64,000 bases of DNA from Nyssa sinensis (GCA_008638375.1 VIRR01000504.1:62001-126000); one strand, 5' to 3'; counted from the stretch's first letter, positions 42,401-49,394 are shown. Numbers and translations are program-made. Notes: a model not told the origin generated them from the letters alone.

Positions 42401-44264
42401 TCCACATGCTAACCACATGGCCCAATTTGGGCGTCTTTAATGAGATAAAAACTCTTATAAATTGGTTGACACAATTCCTTGCTCTCAGTATCGCAGAGGT
42501 TTGCAGTCAGGCCCTTGAGCTCCTTGCTATGATTTTATATTCTGATACGTGCTTAAATTTAGGTTTTCATTGCTGCCAAATACTTCACTGTATCTTCTAT
42601 GAACAATTACTAATTATCTTTAGGATGGAAACTTTTTGAGGTCTATATCCACTGAAATCAGGGATGCCATGACCTTGCTGATTTATGGATCTTTTTCATG
42701 ATTATGCTCAAGTCATCAGGTGATAAGATATACTATTGGGACATGATGTCTCGCCAATGATTCAACCATAAAATGGCCATAGAACAGGATGCCAAAATGT
42801 CATTTGTCTAGGCGATAGGAAGCTGTTTCAGTGGAGTTCTTTAAATGATAAACACATTGAAGAATGTTTTTTGCATTTGGGTTGAATTTTTATTCTTTCA
42901 TCTTTTGCTGATAATTAGATACCTTCATGGATTTCCAAAATCTATGATGTGTTTTACCTTGATAGACTTTGTATGTGCAGGTTGGCATGGCTGCTACTCT
43001 TGCAGGGGTTTGTCAGGTACCTCTTACAGCAGTTTTGCTTCTCTTTGAACTGACACAGGACTATCGAATTGTTCTGCCACTTCTGGGAGCTGTAGGGTTG
43101 TCTTCATGGATTACATCTGGGATGACAGGGAGAACGGATGTTGGGGCTACTAAGAAACTTAAAGGGGGAAACACCCATGCACTTCAGCAACCTGGAATAT
43201 CTTCTTGCAAGCCAAGCATGCTTTCCTCTTCTTATTCACTTGCTGAAAAATTGTCCTATGTGAGTGACCTTTGTGAACTTGAAAGTTCACTCTGTGTAGA
43301 TAATTCTACTGAGGATACAGAAGAGTTAGAAAATCAGATTCTTGTTTCACAAGCCATGAGAACACAATATGCGACTGTCCTGATGAGCACTTTGCTAGCG
43401 GAAGCAGTGACTCTAATGCTTGCAGAGAAGCAGTCTTGTGCAGTGATTGTTGATGATGACAATCTCCTGATTGGTTTACTGACATTGCAAGACATTCAAG
43501 AGTTCAGCAAATCGTCAAAAGCAAGAAGCAAAAGACCTGAGGTAGGGTATCATATTCGATGTTTTTAAAAAAAATTAACTTTCAAACTTCTTTTTAATAT
43601 TGAGGTTAACAGAAACCAGTTCAGCAATAAATTTTGGATGCTATACGGTGGAAAAGTAAAATGAAAGAAAGATCTAAATATCAAACTGGAAATCAGGGAT
43701 AATAAAAAAGGAACAGAAAACGACAGTATTTTTGGTGACCCAATGTAATAGATCAATGGATGCCGTACATTACCAACTCAGTCTGTTAACCCACGAAAAA
43801 AAAAAGCCCTTAGTCATCAACTCATATAAAAGAATCGTAAAATTTTTAGTTTACTCTGGATACAAACTTATTCTTGAAATGAATCAGTAGGTTGAAGTTT
43901 AGAATTTGTTCGCTTTCCTTGTAGACTGGTGGAAATATTTTAACAAATTGACACAAATTTTTTTTTTTCGCACCTCGATTGATGCTACCTAAATTTGACT
44001 AGGATTGTACTGTTACAGGAGCTTTTGGTGTCTGAAGTATTTCCTTTAATTGGTGAAAAATGTGGGGTATTGTGGACGGTGACGCCAAGCATGAATCTCC
44101 TTTCTGCTCAAAGAATCATGAATAAACATGGTCTGAGTCAAGTTGCAGTAATCTCGGATTATGTTGAAGATCACAGAGGCCTCCCTGTTGGACTTTTAGA
44201 CAGAGAATGCATCAGTCTAGCTTGCGGGTGTTTCAACCTACTTTCTTTTCTGCGGAAAGAGTAA
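11043..44264 (+). CDS. CLC-e: CLC-e-type plastid chloride channel/transporter, six exons, 780 aa
   Basis: The spliced CDS joins 11043-11519, 22328-22718, 25445-25645, 41510-41976, 42981-43541 and 44019-44264 (2343 bp with stop). Every junction is GT-AG and in phase. The protein has a Ser-rich plastid transit-like N terminus (about 1-60), the CLC membrane core (about 137-600) and two C-terminal CBS domains. The anion-path motif [14 protein letters not shown] holds the gating Glu at residue 250, and [11 protein letters not shown] is at 465-475. The usual GSGIP filter segment is absent, as in CLC-e relatives. In Arabidopsis CLC-e is a thylakoid protein of about 710 aa. The start was chosen as the first in-frame ATG (A at -3, G at +4). 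No frameshift or premature stop was seen, so the gene looks functional despite about 30 kb of intronic transposons. Confidence 0.95.
12375..12937. repeat. Direct duplication, copy 1 (563 bp)
   Basis: It starts at TTTGGATAAATAG and ends at CCCCAAGTGATAAC. It matches 13014-13575 almost throughout, with scattered substitutions and small indels. It is purine-rich on the left and pyrimidine-rich on the right, like a degenerate fold-back element. Confidence 0.9.
13014..13575. repeat. Direct duplication, copy 2 (562 bp)
   Basis: Second copy of 12375-12937. The two are separated by a 76-bp spacer rich in GATATCGG-like words. It is non-coding, and short open frames on both strands are by-products of the pyrimidine bias. 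Confidence 0.9.
13869..13968 (-). mobile_element. tRNA-derived SINE with 15-bp target duplication
   Basis: On the minus strand the unit starts GGAGGGCAAGC, has an A-box-like region (CACAATGGTAAGG) and a B box (GGTTCGAGGCTGC), and ends in a CA-repeat tail. It is flanked by identical 15-bp direct repeats CTAATTAAATAAATA at 13854-13868 and 13969-13983. Size (100 bp), promoter boxes and TSD together identify a plant tRNA-type SINE. The exact family is not named. Confidence 0.85.
14928..15023. repeat. Near-perfect 25-bp inverted repeat (hairpin)
   Basis: The arms are 14928-14953 (GTATTTTGGGTAATG..) and 14998-15023 (..CATTACCCAAAATAC). They are complementary apart from one extra base, with a 44-bp loop. 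The right arm is part of the copia pre-integrase coding region; the left arm marks where copia homology stops. Confidence 0.85.
14950..15189 (-). pseudogene. Copia GAG-pre-integrase fragment (downstream half)
   Basis: The minus-strand translation shows [14 protein letters not shown], then [15 protein letters not shown] (the conserved LWHxRLGH of the pre-integrase domain) and [10 protein letters not shown] of the zinc-finger region. Homology stops at about 14,950. This is the downstream part of the copia element whose protease half lies at 19,990-20,480. The two halves rejoin in frame (..[11 protein letters not shown]..) once the gypsy element between them and one copy of a 5-bp duplication are removed. 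Confidence 0.85.
15190..15858 (-). repeat. Gypsy 3' LTR (left copy), enlarged by a MITE
   Basis: It starts TGATGCAGTCTGC and ends CTGCATC, and matches the right LTR on both sides of a 221-bp insertion at 15530-15750. Without the insert it is about 441 bp, close to the 450 bp of the other LTR. Confidence 0.88.
15530..15750. mobile_element. Small inverted-repeat element (MITE) inside the LTR
   Basis: It is present in the left LTR and absent from the right one, so the right LTR is an empty-site control. The ends are imperfect inverted repeats: GGACACTACTTGGCCCC at the left and, complemented, GAACAATACTAAGCTCC at the right. Similarity continues inward through CCAAAC..GAGGAACC. A TAAATAA direct repeat flanks it (15521-15527, 15751-15757). 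It is non-coding, and the superfamily is unresolved. Confidence 0.75.
19540..19989 (-). repeat. Gypsy 5' LTR (right copy)
   Basis: 450 bp, TGATGCAG to CTGCATCA. It lies next to the PBS on its inner side and lacks the MITE found in its partner. Confidence 0.9.
19990..20640 (-). pseudogene. Copia gag-protease fragment (upstream half)
   Basis: The minus-strand reading gives the aspartic protease start [13 protein letters not shown] with an intact D-S-G triad, but across a frameshift from the next open stretch. Then come [27 protein letters not shown] and [13 protein letters not shown], then two stops before IGTGYRA. Upstream is a low-complexity linker with [11 protein letters not shown] and a GA-repeat. 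The element is split by the gypsy insertion at 19,989 and continues at 15,189. Confidence 0.85.
20740..21289 (-). pseudogene. LINE (L1-type) reverse-transcriptase fragment
   Basis: Minus-strand frames read [10 protein letters not shown] (the DYRPISL block), then [16 protein letters not shown] (the FDIEKAYD block with the first catalytic Asp), and [11 protein letters not shown] degenerate LRQGDPLSPLLF block near 20,860 follows. There are several stops and frame changes. It ends against a C21 run at 21290-21310. Confidence 0.75.
21290..21310. repeat. C21 homopolymer
   Basis: Uninterrupted run of 21 C residues. Confidence 0.95.
21371..21660. repeat. Intronic direct duplication, copy A
   Basis: It runs from ATCTTAAAAGTGATTCTGG to AAAGCTGTTGGA. 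It shares long exact stretches (such as TTGGACTTGGCTATTGGC) with 21742-22075 but lacks about 55 bp present there. It is non-coding. Confidence 0.88.
21742..22075. repeat. Intronic direct duplication, copy B
   Basis: Second copy, ending at the same AAAGCTGTTGG. It carries about 55 extra bp near 21,806-21,862. It ends about 250 bp before the exon 2 acceptor, so the duplicated segment is probably native intron sequence. Confidence 0.88.
22328..22718 (+). CDS. CLC-e: CLC-e exon 2 (residues 160-290)
   Basis: Acceptor TATTTAG|GTG, donor TCTG|GTTGGC (phase 1). It encodes [19 protein letters not shown], the second hydrophobic segment ([15 protein letters not shown]) and the pore motif [14 protein letters not shown] with gating Glu250. 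It then reads [13 protein letters not shown] into the split Gly290. Where most CLCs have GSGIP, this protein has [10 protein letters not shown]. Confidence 0.95.
23123..23419 (+). mobile_element. TRIM (miniature LTR retrotransposon), 297 bp
   Basis: 5' LTR at 23123-23194 (TGTTAGCTTGATA..GATCTAACA, 72 bp). PBS TGGTATTAGAGC lies immediately next (23195-23206). Then 142 bp without coding potential and a purine tract AAGGGGAGAG touching the 3' LTR at 23349-23419 (71 bp, same ends). The target duplication is AATTT on both sides (23118-23122 and 23420-23424). All TRIM hallmarks are present, and it depends on another element for its enzymes. Confidence 0.93.
24213..24275 (+). mobile_element. RTE-type LINE 3' tail, about 60 bp
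   Basis: GTAGCTGACCCCAAAATAAT followed by TGGGATACGGCTTTGATGAG matches the 3' end of the RTE element at 53,948-53,990 (GTAGCCAACCCCAAATAATT..). It interrupts the zf-RVT coding region of the host LINE. It is an extremely 5'-truncated copy or a related SINE. Confidence 0.65.
24529..24587. repeat. C21 run followed by (CCA)n
   Basis: 21 consecutive C, then about 13 CCA units, inside the LINE. Translated, it gives poly-Pro or poly-Gly frames that are not genes. Confidence 0.95.
25445..25645 (+). CDS. CLC-e: CLC-e exon 3 (residues 290-357)
   Basis: Acceptor GACAG|GG completes Gly290 and donor AAGTG|GTAAGG splits Glu357. It encodes [19 protein letters not shown], the CLC helix after the gating loop, then [17 protein letters not shown] and an acidic-aromatic loop ending SPSG/E. 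Phase 1 matches on both sides. Confidence 0.95.
25715..27090 (-). pseudogene. LINE (L1-type) 3' region, broken
   Basis: A T-rich tract (about 25,700-25,725) is the complement of the A tail. CAAGTATCAGAG..GGGGTGCACCCC is the shared LINE 3' end. Upstream on the minus strand are [17 protein letters not shown] and [14 protein letters not shown], the region before zf-RVT, and [14 protein letters not shown] near 26,300. There are many stops. It begins only about 70 bp past the exon 3 donor. Confidence 0.7.
27282..28636. mobile_element. hAT-like non-autonomous element, 1.36 kb
   Basis: The left end TAGGGCTGTAAAAGG and the complemented right end TAGGCTTGTTAATGG agree at 11 of 15 positions. The flanking 8-mers are ATCTCATC (27274-27281) and ATCTCATT (28637-28644), seven of eight the same. 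The interior repeats GATCGGAT/GATCTGAT words, is non-coding, and carries a second small element at about 28,079-28,430. Confidence 0.7.
28079..28430. mobile_element. MITE-like unit, copy 1
   Basis: It starts CTAAGAAGCACA and contains GGACATGGATACGT and TGTCCGTGTAGGAG-like words. It shares its layout with 63553-63840. An (AT)n tract sits inside. The right end is eroded, so the limit is approximate. Confidence 0.5.
28682..28907. repeat. Tandem duplication, unit 1 (no insertion)
   Basis: It starts GAATCAAGACAACACACAT. It contains an unoccupied AATCTTTAGAAGG site that corresponds to the insertion site of the hAT-like element in unit 2. Confidence 0.88.
28916..29832. repeat. Tandem duplication, unit 2, interrupted by a hAT-like element
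   Basis: It is the same sequence as 28682-28907 in two parts (28916-29048 and 29699-29832), separated by the element at 29049-29698. Unit 2 also has about 60 extra bp before the insertion site. Confidence 0.85.
29049..29698. mobile_element. hAT-like non-autonomous element, 650 bp, perfect TSD
   Basis: The ends are TAGGTGTGCAA and TTACACTCCTA. The target duplication ATCTTTAG is identical on both sides (29041-29048 and 29699-29706), and the empty site survives in the neighbouring tandem copy. The interior is rich in GGGCTTGGGTT-type words at the ends and AT-rich in the middle, with no transposase. Confidence 0.92.
30419..30455. repeat. (TA)n microsatellite
   Basis: About 18 TA units at the 3' end of the antisense LINE. 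Confidence 0.95.
30512..31953. mobile_element. Solo-LTR-like insertion in the LINE, 1.44 kb
   Basis: It starts TGCTGTCGCAGGCAACC and ends GCATTCTCATCA, a TG..CA pair, and lies between two LINE 3' pieces. It contains GTAGGGATCGTTCCTACGGA, a phrase common in plant LTR-element ends, a G15 run at 30631-30645 and GA repeats near 31,335. No target duplication, PBS or coding sequence was seen, so the solo-LTR call is an inference. Confidence 0.45.
32155..34188. mobile_element. hAT-like element (outer), 2.0 kb including nested copy
   Basis: The left end TAGGGATGGCAAC and right end TTTGTCATTCCTA are inverted repeats. The 8-bp flanks GAGCTAAT and TAGTCAAT agree at five positions, a decayed TSD. Subterminal GGGGTGGG/CCCCACC-rich sequence is typical of this family. 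It interrupts the LINE coding region and carries a second hAT-like element. Confidence 0.75.
33070..34160. mobile_element. hAT-like element (inner), 1.09 kb, perfect TSD
   Basis: The ends are TAGGGGTGGCAATTCG and ATATTGCTAGCCCTA. The target duplication GGTGGGGC is identical at 33062-33069 and 34161-34168. Subterminal CGTGTTCGGGTCGTG-like words occur in both orientations and the core is very AT-rich. No transposase. Same family as 45963-46511 and the remnant ending at 57587. Confidence 0.92.
34551..34754 (+). repeat. Copia 5' LTR
   Basis: 204 bp, TGTTAGAATAG to GTTAATA, directly followed by the PBS. It contains ACTATAAAGGGC, a likely TATA region. Confidence 0.93.
35406..36202 (+). pseudogene. 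Copia gag remnant
   Basis: It starts [20 protein letters not shown] in a gag-like context and then has a stop near 35,540. Later frames give [20 protein letters not shown] and [16 protein letters not shown], both typical of the copia gag core, then [17 protein letters not shown] zinc-knuckle-like C-x-C region is near 36,150. Several stops separate these segments, so no capsid protein could be made. Confidence 0.85.
36463..37206 (+). pseudogene. Copia protease / pre-integrase / integrase N-terminal segment
   Basis: The longest open piece of the element (247 codons). The order is protease tail ([18 protein letters not shown]), [19 protein letters not shown], the pre-integrase HxxxH/CxxC region, and the integrase first Asp ([11 protein letters not shown]). 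It ends in a frameshift just after WVYLMKR. The protease catalytic Asp upstream of it has been replaced (FNLGA). Confidence 0.88.
38086..38640 (+). pseudogene. Copia reverse transcriptase segment
   Basis: It encodes the copia RT core from [13 protein letters not shown] to [13 protein letters not shown]. The catalytic YADD is intact but lies in a different frame after a one-base shift near 38,550. Downstream, [11 protein letters not shown] shows a stop. Confidence 0.88.
39525..39727 (+). repeat. Copia 3' LTR
   Basis: 203 bp, TGTTAGAATAG to GTTAACA, preceded by a purine tract. The flank resumes antisense LINE sequence. Confidence 0.93.
40596..40616. repeat. G21 homopolymer
   Basis: Uninterrupted run of 21 G residues in intron 3, about 0.9 kb before exon 4. 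Confidence 0.95.
41510..41976 (+). CDS. CLC-e: CLC-e exon 4 (residues 357-512)
   Basis: Acceptor TTCAG|AA completes Glu357 and donor GCCTG|GTATAG is phase 0. It encodes [16 protein letters not shown], the re-entrant [16 protein letters not shown], the extramembrane [16 protein letters not shown] loop, and the second pore motif [19 protein letters not shown] (465-483). It ends [12 protein letters not shown]. Confidence 0.95.
41977..42980 (+). other. CLC-e intron 4 (1.0 kb)
   Basis: Donor GTATAG, acceptor TATGTGCAG. AT-rich, with no repeat, element or RNA gene recognised; it looks like native intron sequence. Confidence 0.88.
42981..43541 (+). CDS. CLC-e: CLC-e exon 5 (residues 513-699)
   Basis: Acceptor GTGCAG|GTT, donor CCTGAG|GTAGGG, both phase 0. 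It encodes the last membrane segments ([35 protein letters not shown]), a polar linker, and the first CBS domain ([20 protein letters not shown].. then [20 protein letters not shown]). CBS domains in plant CLCs bind nucleotides and tune transport; the exact ligand here is not shown. Confidence 0.95.
43542..44018 (+). other. CLC-e intron 5 (477 bp)
   Basis: Donor GTAGGG, acceptor TGTTACAG. AT-rich; no element recognised. Confidence 0.88.
44019..44264 (+). CDS. CLC-e: CLC-e exon 6 (residues 700-780, stop)
   Basis: Acceptor TTACAG|GAG. It encodes the second CBS domain ([51 protein letters not shown]) and a short tail ending FLRKE and TAA. The position of the stop relative to DRECI agrees with other CLC-e proteins, so the C terminus looks complete. 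Confidence 0.93.
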   Translation, partial: ELLVSEVFPLIGEKCGVLWTVTPSMNLLSAQRIMNKHGLSQVAVISDYVEDHRGLPVGLLDRECISLACGCFNLLSFLRKE

Positions 44265-44635
44265 TGGTTTTTTCTCGAAAAGAGTCAAGTCAGATACAAC
44301 GTACAACTTGGGCGGTGTTTTCTCGAAAAGAGTCAGATACGATGTGCAAGCCAAACCCAAGTCTTTCTACTGAAGAGTCGGGAACGAGATGCCCACCATA
44401 ACCCAACCCACCTTGTGGTAGGCTGGATGGTGGGTTTTTTTCAGTTTGGAAAAATAGATATACCAATGATGACAAAGCAAGACGCTACTTGTTAGGAGTT
44501 GGCCTCTCATCTTAATGGCTTGGGGGCAAATTCTTTAATATATGCTAATATATCATCCTTTAAAATGCTCAGGCCTTTATTATTATTATTATTAAATAGA
44601 AGATACTTCATTGCATTAAGAGAAACAGATGCATC

Positions 44636-44641
44636 AATAAA
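44636..44641 (+). promoter_or_regulatory. Candidate polyadenylation signal for CLC-e
   Basis: AATAAA about 370 bp after the stop codon. Plant poly(A) signals are loose, so this is only the best literal match. Confidence 0.3.
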
Positions 44642-45954
44642 AGAAATATGAAGTTGCCCTCTCTTCATTATTCTCTCTTTCAAGATAATTTAAATCTAAA
44701 TGCATGAAACATTATTTATTATTGAATTATTTATTAACAAATACATAATGTGATATGCATCTAAGTTTACGTTGAAGAAAGTTGGGGATAAAGTGTAATG
44801 AGAGGATCGTAATCCAAAAAATACAATCCAACAATGTAAAACAAAAACCAGAAATAATGGAGAAACCACACAGCATGTCAATAAAATAACTCCCGATCAA
44901 TGAGAACCATATCTGTCAGATGAAGGGTGTAGGTATTTAATCTACTTGGGCCCACACGTGCACATGGAAATACATCCAAGTGACATACTCAAAGCCCGAC
45001 GATTATGCCAGCGTCCTCGTCACAGCTACATCAACCCCTCCTAGAGTCACACGTGGACAATACAAATGACCTTGACCAAAGGATAACTTAAGGACCAGAG
45101 TTCATCGAGGAACTCTCCTTGTGGCTTTTCGTACAATGGTGATCGTCCTTATTAAGACAATATTGAGAGTCAAAGGTCCCGAGAAACACTGGCCGACCAA
45201 CTCTCCGTCACACGGACATACTTGGTTGAATTAGAAACACTAGTTCCATAATGTGGCACCGCAATTCCTCACAAGAGGTTTCCATGCTCCTAAGGAGCTC
45301 ACATGCCTTTCCAATACATGGTTGCCTAAGACTTGGAGGTAAGTGTAAAAAGACCTTCACAGTCTGGTGCGCAAGTACCAAAGTCCTCATTTCGGGATCC
45401 CTAGGTTCTTGTGGTATGGAGGCTAAAGTATTGAATTTTTCGATAGCTTCACGGCTTAGTTGTGAAACTCTCTGAACTTTTCAGAACAGAAAGAGACAAT
45501 CCATAACCTTCTAAAGGTCCCTCTAACCTTCTGTAACCTTCTATTTGTGTCTACTATGTTCTATAGCTACTTGTTATTGTGGACACTAGCTAGACACGTG
45601 GAGGTCTCTCCCCATCTCATGGAAACCTTAACAAACTCACACATGTCAACATTATTAAAAATGGACTCAGCGTTACATCTTTCAAGAGATTCCTAAAACC
45701 CCTTATGATTGCTAATCATTAGAGTGGCATTGGATCTTATGTTGATATCACTTGAATATCCCCAACCACTCTCAGTCTCTCAAGACTCTAGACTATCATA
45801 TTTTCTCCCAATCACACTATTTTGGCTCCTTTTTAGTATTTGATGTGGAAGTTCACTCTTGTATGACTCTATCTTTGACTGGTAAACTCCAAAGTCTCAC
45901 AACTTCTATCCAAAAAGGGAAATCATTGAAGACCAAGCTACCTCACAGTCCTCA
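44642..45954. other. Intergenic sequence, nothing recognised
   Basis: No family match or terminal repeats could be supported. A 60-codon minus-strand frame at 45208-45390 (starting MRTLVLAHQTVKVF) looks protein-like in composition, but I could not assign it. It may be a decayed element gene. Confidence 0.4.
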
Positions 45955-45962
45955 CTCGGGAC

Positions 45963-46511
45963 TAGGGGTGTCAATTCGTATTATCATGTTGTGTTCGGGT
46001 CGTGTCAAGACATACATATTCGAAAATATGTGTAAACCCTAACCCGACACTATTAACTAATCGTATCAAGTTTCAAAACCCAAACCCAACCCATTTATTA
46101 AACAGGTTACACGTGTCAACACACTTAACCCGTTTATTTTAATTTTTTTATTTTTTAAATAAAGAAATTTACCTATTTTTTAATATGTATAGATAATTTT
46201 CAATTTTAGTAACTTTCGATATGAACCAAATCAAAGTAGAAATCTCTTTTATAAATAAAAAATCTCAAAACCTTGATAAATATTTGATGTGAGATGAATT
46301 ACCTTAACTCATAATATATTTTATAATCAAACGTGTTAAGTCGTGTTAAACGGGTTGACACTAGTAAAACCCAAACCCGACCTGTTTATTAATCATGTTA
46401 TACGTGTCAACCCGTTTATGACCCAAACCCATTTATGCTAAACCCAAACACGTTAACTTTGTGTTGTGTTCGAGTCGTGTTGTCGTGTCGTGTTAAAAAT
46501 TGACACCCCTA
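45963..46511. mobile_element. hAT-like non-autonomous element, 549 bp, perfect TSD
   Basis: The ends are TAGGGGTGTCAATTCG and AATTGACACCCCTA. The target duplication CTCGGGAC is identical at 45955-45962 and 46512-46519. Subterminal GTGTTCGGGTCGTGT words recur inverted near the right end. It has an AT-rich middle and no coding capacity. It is the shortest complete member of the family seen at 33070 and 57587. Confidence 0.94.
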
Positions 46512-46519
46512 CTCGGGAC

Positions 46520-47273
46520 CAACTATAATCCATCTGGCCTTTCATGTAATATTTACTGCTGAGATCCATCAACAAATTATTAGTACCTAAATCATACAAA
46601 AGCAACATTCTTACCTTACCTAAATCATACAAAAGAAAAATTCTTACCTAGTAGATGCAGGAGTTCTTTTCCTAAAACACAATTCGTGAGATGAATTTCT
46701 TTACTAGGAATATCATGCCAAGGATTTGATGCTCTTCACCTACCTATGAAATATCCCCAAGTCTTTTCTTAGTTCATATGCAACGTTGAAGAAAATCTGA
46801 GAAGACATTGCTTATGGCTATAGAAATAGGAGTCAACCCCATTAATTTGAGTATTTATTTCTAGTAGTCTTGCCCTCAATCTAGTCTGGGCAATGATTCA
46901 CGGGCACTTGCACTAGGTCACGAGGCATATGGTAAGTTGATATTGAATTTGTAATTGAGGAATTCTTCAACTATTCCAAGTGAGATTGGTTTAGCATTGC
47001 AATGGAAAAACTCTACCTTTGTGCACTCGACTTCAATAGTTCACAGTGAAACACAGTAAGTTTGGTTTGTCATGGGTTCATGGAATTAGTATTTTGTGCT
47101 TGCATTTAATCGCAGAGAGTAGCAATGGTGAGTTGCATTTCTTCGATCCACTAGATTTGTATGGAAAGAGATTCTACAAAGTCTATAGAAAGATCAATTG
47201 CATTGCTCTTCTACAGAATTAATGTCCTTAACGAACAATAGATATTAGAAAAAGTACCATGTCATGGTATTTC
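46520..47273. other. Intergenic sequence with a short tandem repeat
   Basis: ACCTAAATCATACAAAAG occurs twice (about 46,588 and 46,617). No coding sequence or element structure was recognised otherwise. Confidence 0.45.
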
Positions 47274-48650
47274 TGTTGGCCCTAAAGGTTTCAACCAAAG
47301 GTGTTCAAGTAATTTTAACTATAACAAAGGCATTGAATATGAATACTAATGTTTTATCTCAAGTAATAATGCAAATAAGTCGACTAAGTCAAAGAGGGAT
47401 TGACCTCAAGTGCAAACATCAAAATCTATCCCAAGAAAAGTGGGAAGCATTCAAACTCATGCAATCAAGTGAAGAAATTTATTTTTCATTATTTTATGTT
47501 TTGAGTGTCTTAAGATTGATTAATCATAAACATAATACTCTTAGTATTTAAAGTGGTCAATTAAAATCAATCACAAAATAATTTTTCAAATAGAAACATT
47601 GATATACCTTTAGATTTGAAAAATCAAGTCAATTGTAATTGAAAACATTGAACAAAATAGGCTAAGTGTCAAAACTACCAAAAGTAGTCAACTAAGTTTG
47701 AAAATCAGTCGACTATATTACTTTCAAGAAATATGTCAATTTTGTCTCTGATAAAATTAGCCGACTAAGCCTTAGAACCAGTCGACTAAGTGACAATTTG
47801 TTCATAATGAGCTTTTGCTTCTGGAAGAAGTAGTAAACTATATTGAAGAATTAGTCAACTAAGCCTATTTGAGAAAAACGTAAACAAAACACCATTGGAA
47901 AATGTAGTCAACTACTTTTGAGAACCAGTCGATTAAATGTTTTTTCAAAATTGATCCTCTAGCCACTAGATGAGTTAGTTGAGTTCATTAGTCGACCAAG
48001 TCAGAATGTAGTCGACTAATTTCTTCGATCTTGTACTTTTATAATTTCAAATCATTTTGAGAGATTCAATAGCTATATTTTATTCCTAATGACTAGAATC
48101 TTTAAAGGCCTATATAAAAAGGTTCAAGAAGCATTTATAACTAAATCTTATGTGCTCTAATATTCTACACATTGAAAGTGAGTTAAGACCTCATTTATTA
48201 CTTATCTTAGATCTCAAAGTTGTACTCATCTTAAATACTCAAACATTTATTGATCAATCATTAAAGAGTGATCTTTAATGTACGAAATTAACTCTAGAAG
48301 AGAGTAAGCCTTGGTGAAAATATTTATATTATTATTATTGTGATATCTTGAGGGTAAGTTACCATTGTGAGGCAAAATAACATTTTGCTGGGATAAAGAG
48401 TGAGGAGTACTTCATTGTAAAGGTTTGATCTTTATTTGAAAGAAGTTCATATGGTGTAAATCTCAAGTGGGGAGCTTGGGTCGAGGAGGTAGGGTAATCT
48501 GAACCTCTTAAAAATCTCGGTGTAGCTCTCTACTCTCTATCTCTTGTTTACTTCATTTGTTGTTGGTGCTTAATTTAAATATCTTCAAAAAAGACTCAAT
48601 ATTTGTCAAATACCCAAATCACCCCCTTCTTGGGTATATTTCTAGGCAAT
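47274..48650 (+). repeat. Copia (SIRE-like) 5' LTR, about 1.38 kb
   Basis: Same family as the minus-strand LTR at 4054-5522. Its middle (47,680-48,030) carries about nine GTCGACT-like motifs, many in the form CAGTCGACTAAG or AGTCAACTAAG. It ends at the CACCCCCTTCTTGGG region just before the PBS. Confidence 0.82.
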
Positions 48651-48676
48651 AAATGGTATCAAAGCTTAGTCTCTTG

Positions 48677-49002
48677 TGTTAAAATTGGAGACTCAACCCA
48701 TTCAACTCCTTAAAACCCAGGTGTTAAGGAGAGGGGCAGCCAGCCATTTTAAATAGCGTAGAGGAGCTAGAGGCGGGCGATGTGGGACAAACCAACACGC
48801 CCCCTGATCTACCTTGCCCGCGGAGGGAAGCTAGGTGAGCGCGCCCTGACTCCTCTAGCCCAAACCAAGCTCTGATACCATGTTGAAAATTGGAGGCCTA
48901 GCCCATTCAGCTCCTTAAAACTCAGGTGTTAAGGAGAGGGGCAGCCAGCCATTTTAAATAGCGTAGAGGGGCTAGAGGCGGGCGATGTGGGACATACCAA
49001 CA
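48677..49002 (-). mobile_element. TRIM (miniature LTR retrotransposon), 326 bp, perfect TSD
   Basis: On the minus strand, the 5' LTR is 49002-48881 (122 bp, TGTTGGTATGTCCCACATCG..TTTTCAACA). PBS TGGTATCAGAGC follows (48880-48869), then about 62 bp of GC-rich sequence, a purine tract CAGGGGGCG and the 3' LTR 48797-48677 (121 bp). The target duplication TCTTG is exact (48672-48676 and 49003-49007). It sits 11 bp past the PBS of the copia element, splitting its leader. No coding capacity. Confidence 0.95.
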
Positions 49003-49301
49003 TCTTGAAATAGATTTAAAAATCTAAGAGAAAAGACATGAAAAATGGTAAGAGCCGTTTTTACTAAAAGACCAATCGACCAAGAGACTTCTACTATTTA
49101 GTGGACAAAATTATACCTACTGAAAAGTTAGAATGAAGATCTATCTTCAAGCCTTAAACTATGAGTTTTGGAGAGTCATTGCAAATGGATCACACCTCCT
49201 TATGAAAACTTCAAACAATTCTAAAGATGTCAAAGATGCAAAATAAGAAATGGAATGAGATGAGAATGATCTAAAATTGATCCAATTCAATGCTAAAGTA
49301 A

Positions 49302-49391
49302 TGAAAACAGTTGATATTGATAAAATGGTTCCCGGTTCTTTTGTACACCCCTAGCTATTAGTATGAAACAGTTGATATTGATAAAATGGTT
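49302..49391. repeat. 27-bp direct repeat separated by about 36 bp
   Basis: AACAGTTGATATTGATAAAA plus ATGGTT occurs at about 49,305-49,330 and 49,367-49,391, at the point where copia gag homology ends. Confidence 0.8.
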
Positions 49392-49394
49392 TAG

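Larger units (their letters stand above)
47274..49315 (+). mobile_element. Copia (SIRE-like) element, 5' LTR plus gag start, truncated
   Basis: An LTR at 47,274 to about 48,650 (TGTTGGCCCTAAAGG start) is followed by the PBS TGGTATCAAAGC at 48654-48665. After a TRIM insertion, gag coding begins at about 49,130: KVRMKIYLQALNYEFWRVIA, ANGSHLLMKTSNNSKD, and DENDLKLIQFNAKVMK, the DUF4219/UBN2-type gag of copia elements. In-frame stops (Y*K, AK*EME*) disable it. Homology ends near 49,315, so the rest of the polyprotein and the 3' LTR are gone. Confidence 0.82.

Noticed and set aside
45208..45390. 60-codon minus-strand frame with protein-like composition
   Set aside because: No motif or family could be named, and no splice context or neighbour supports a gene.
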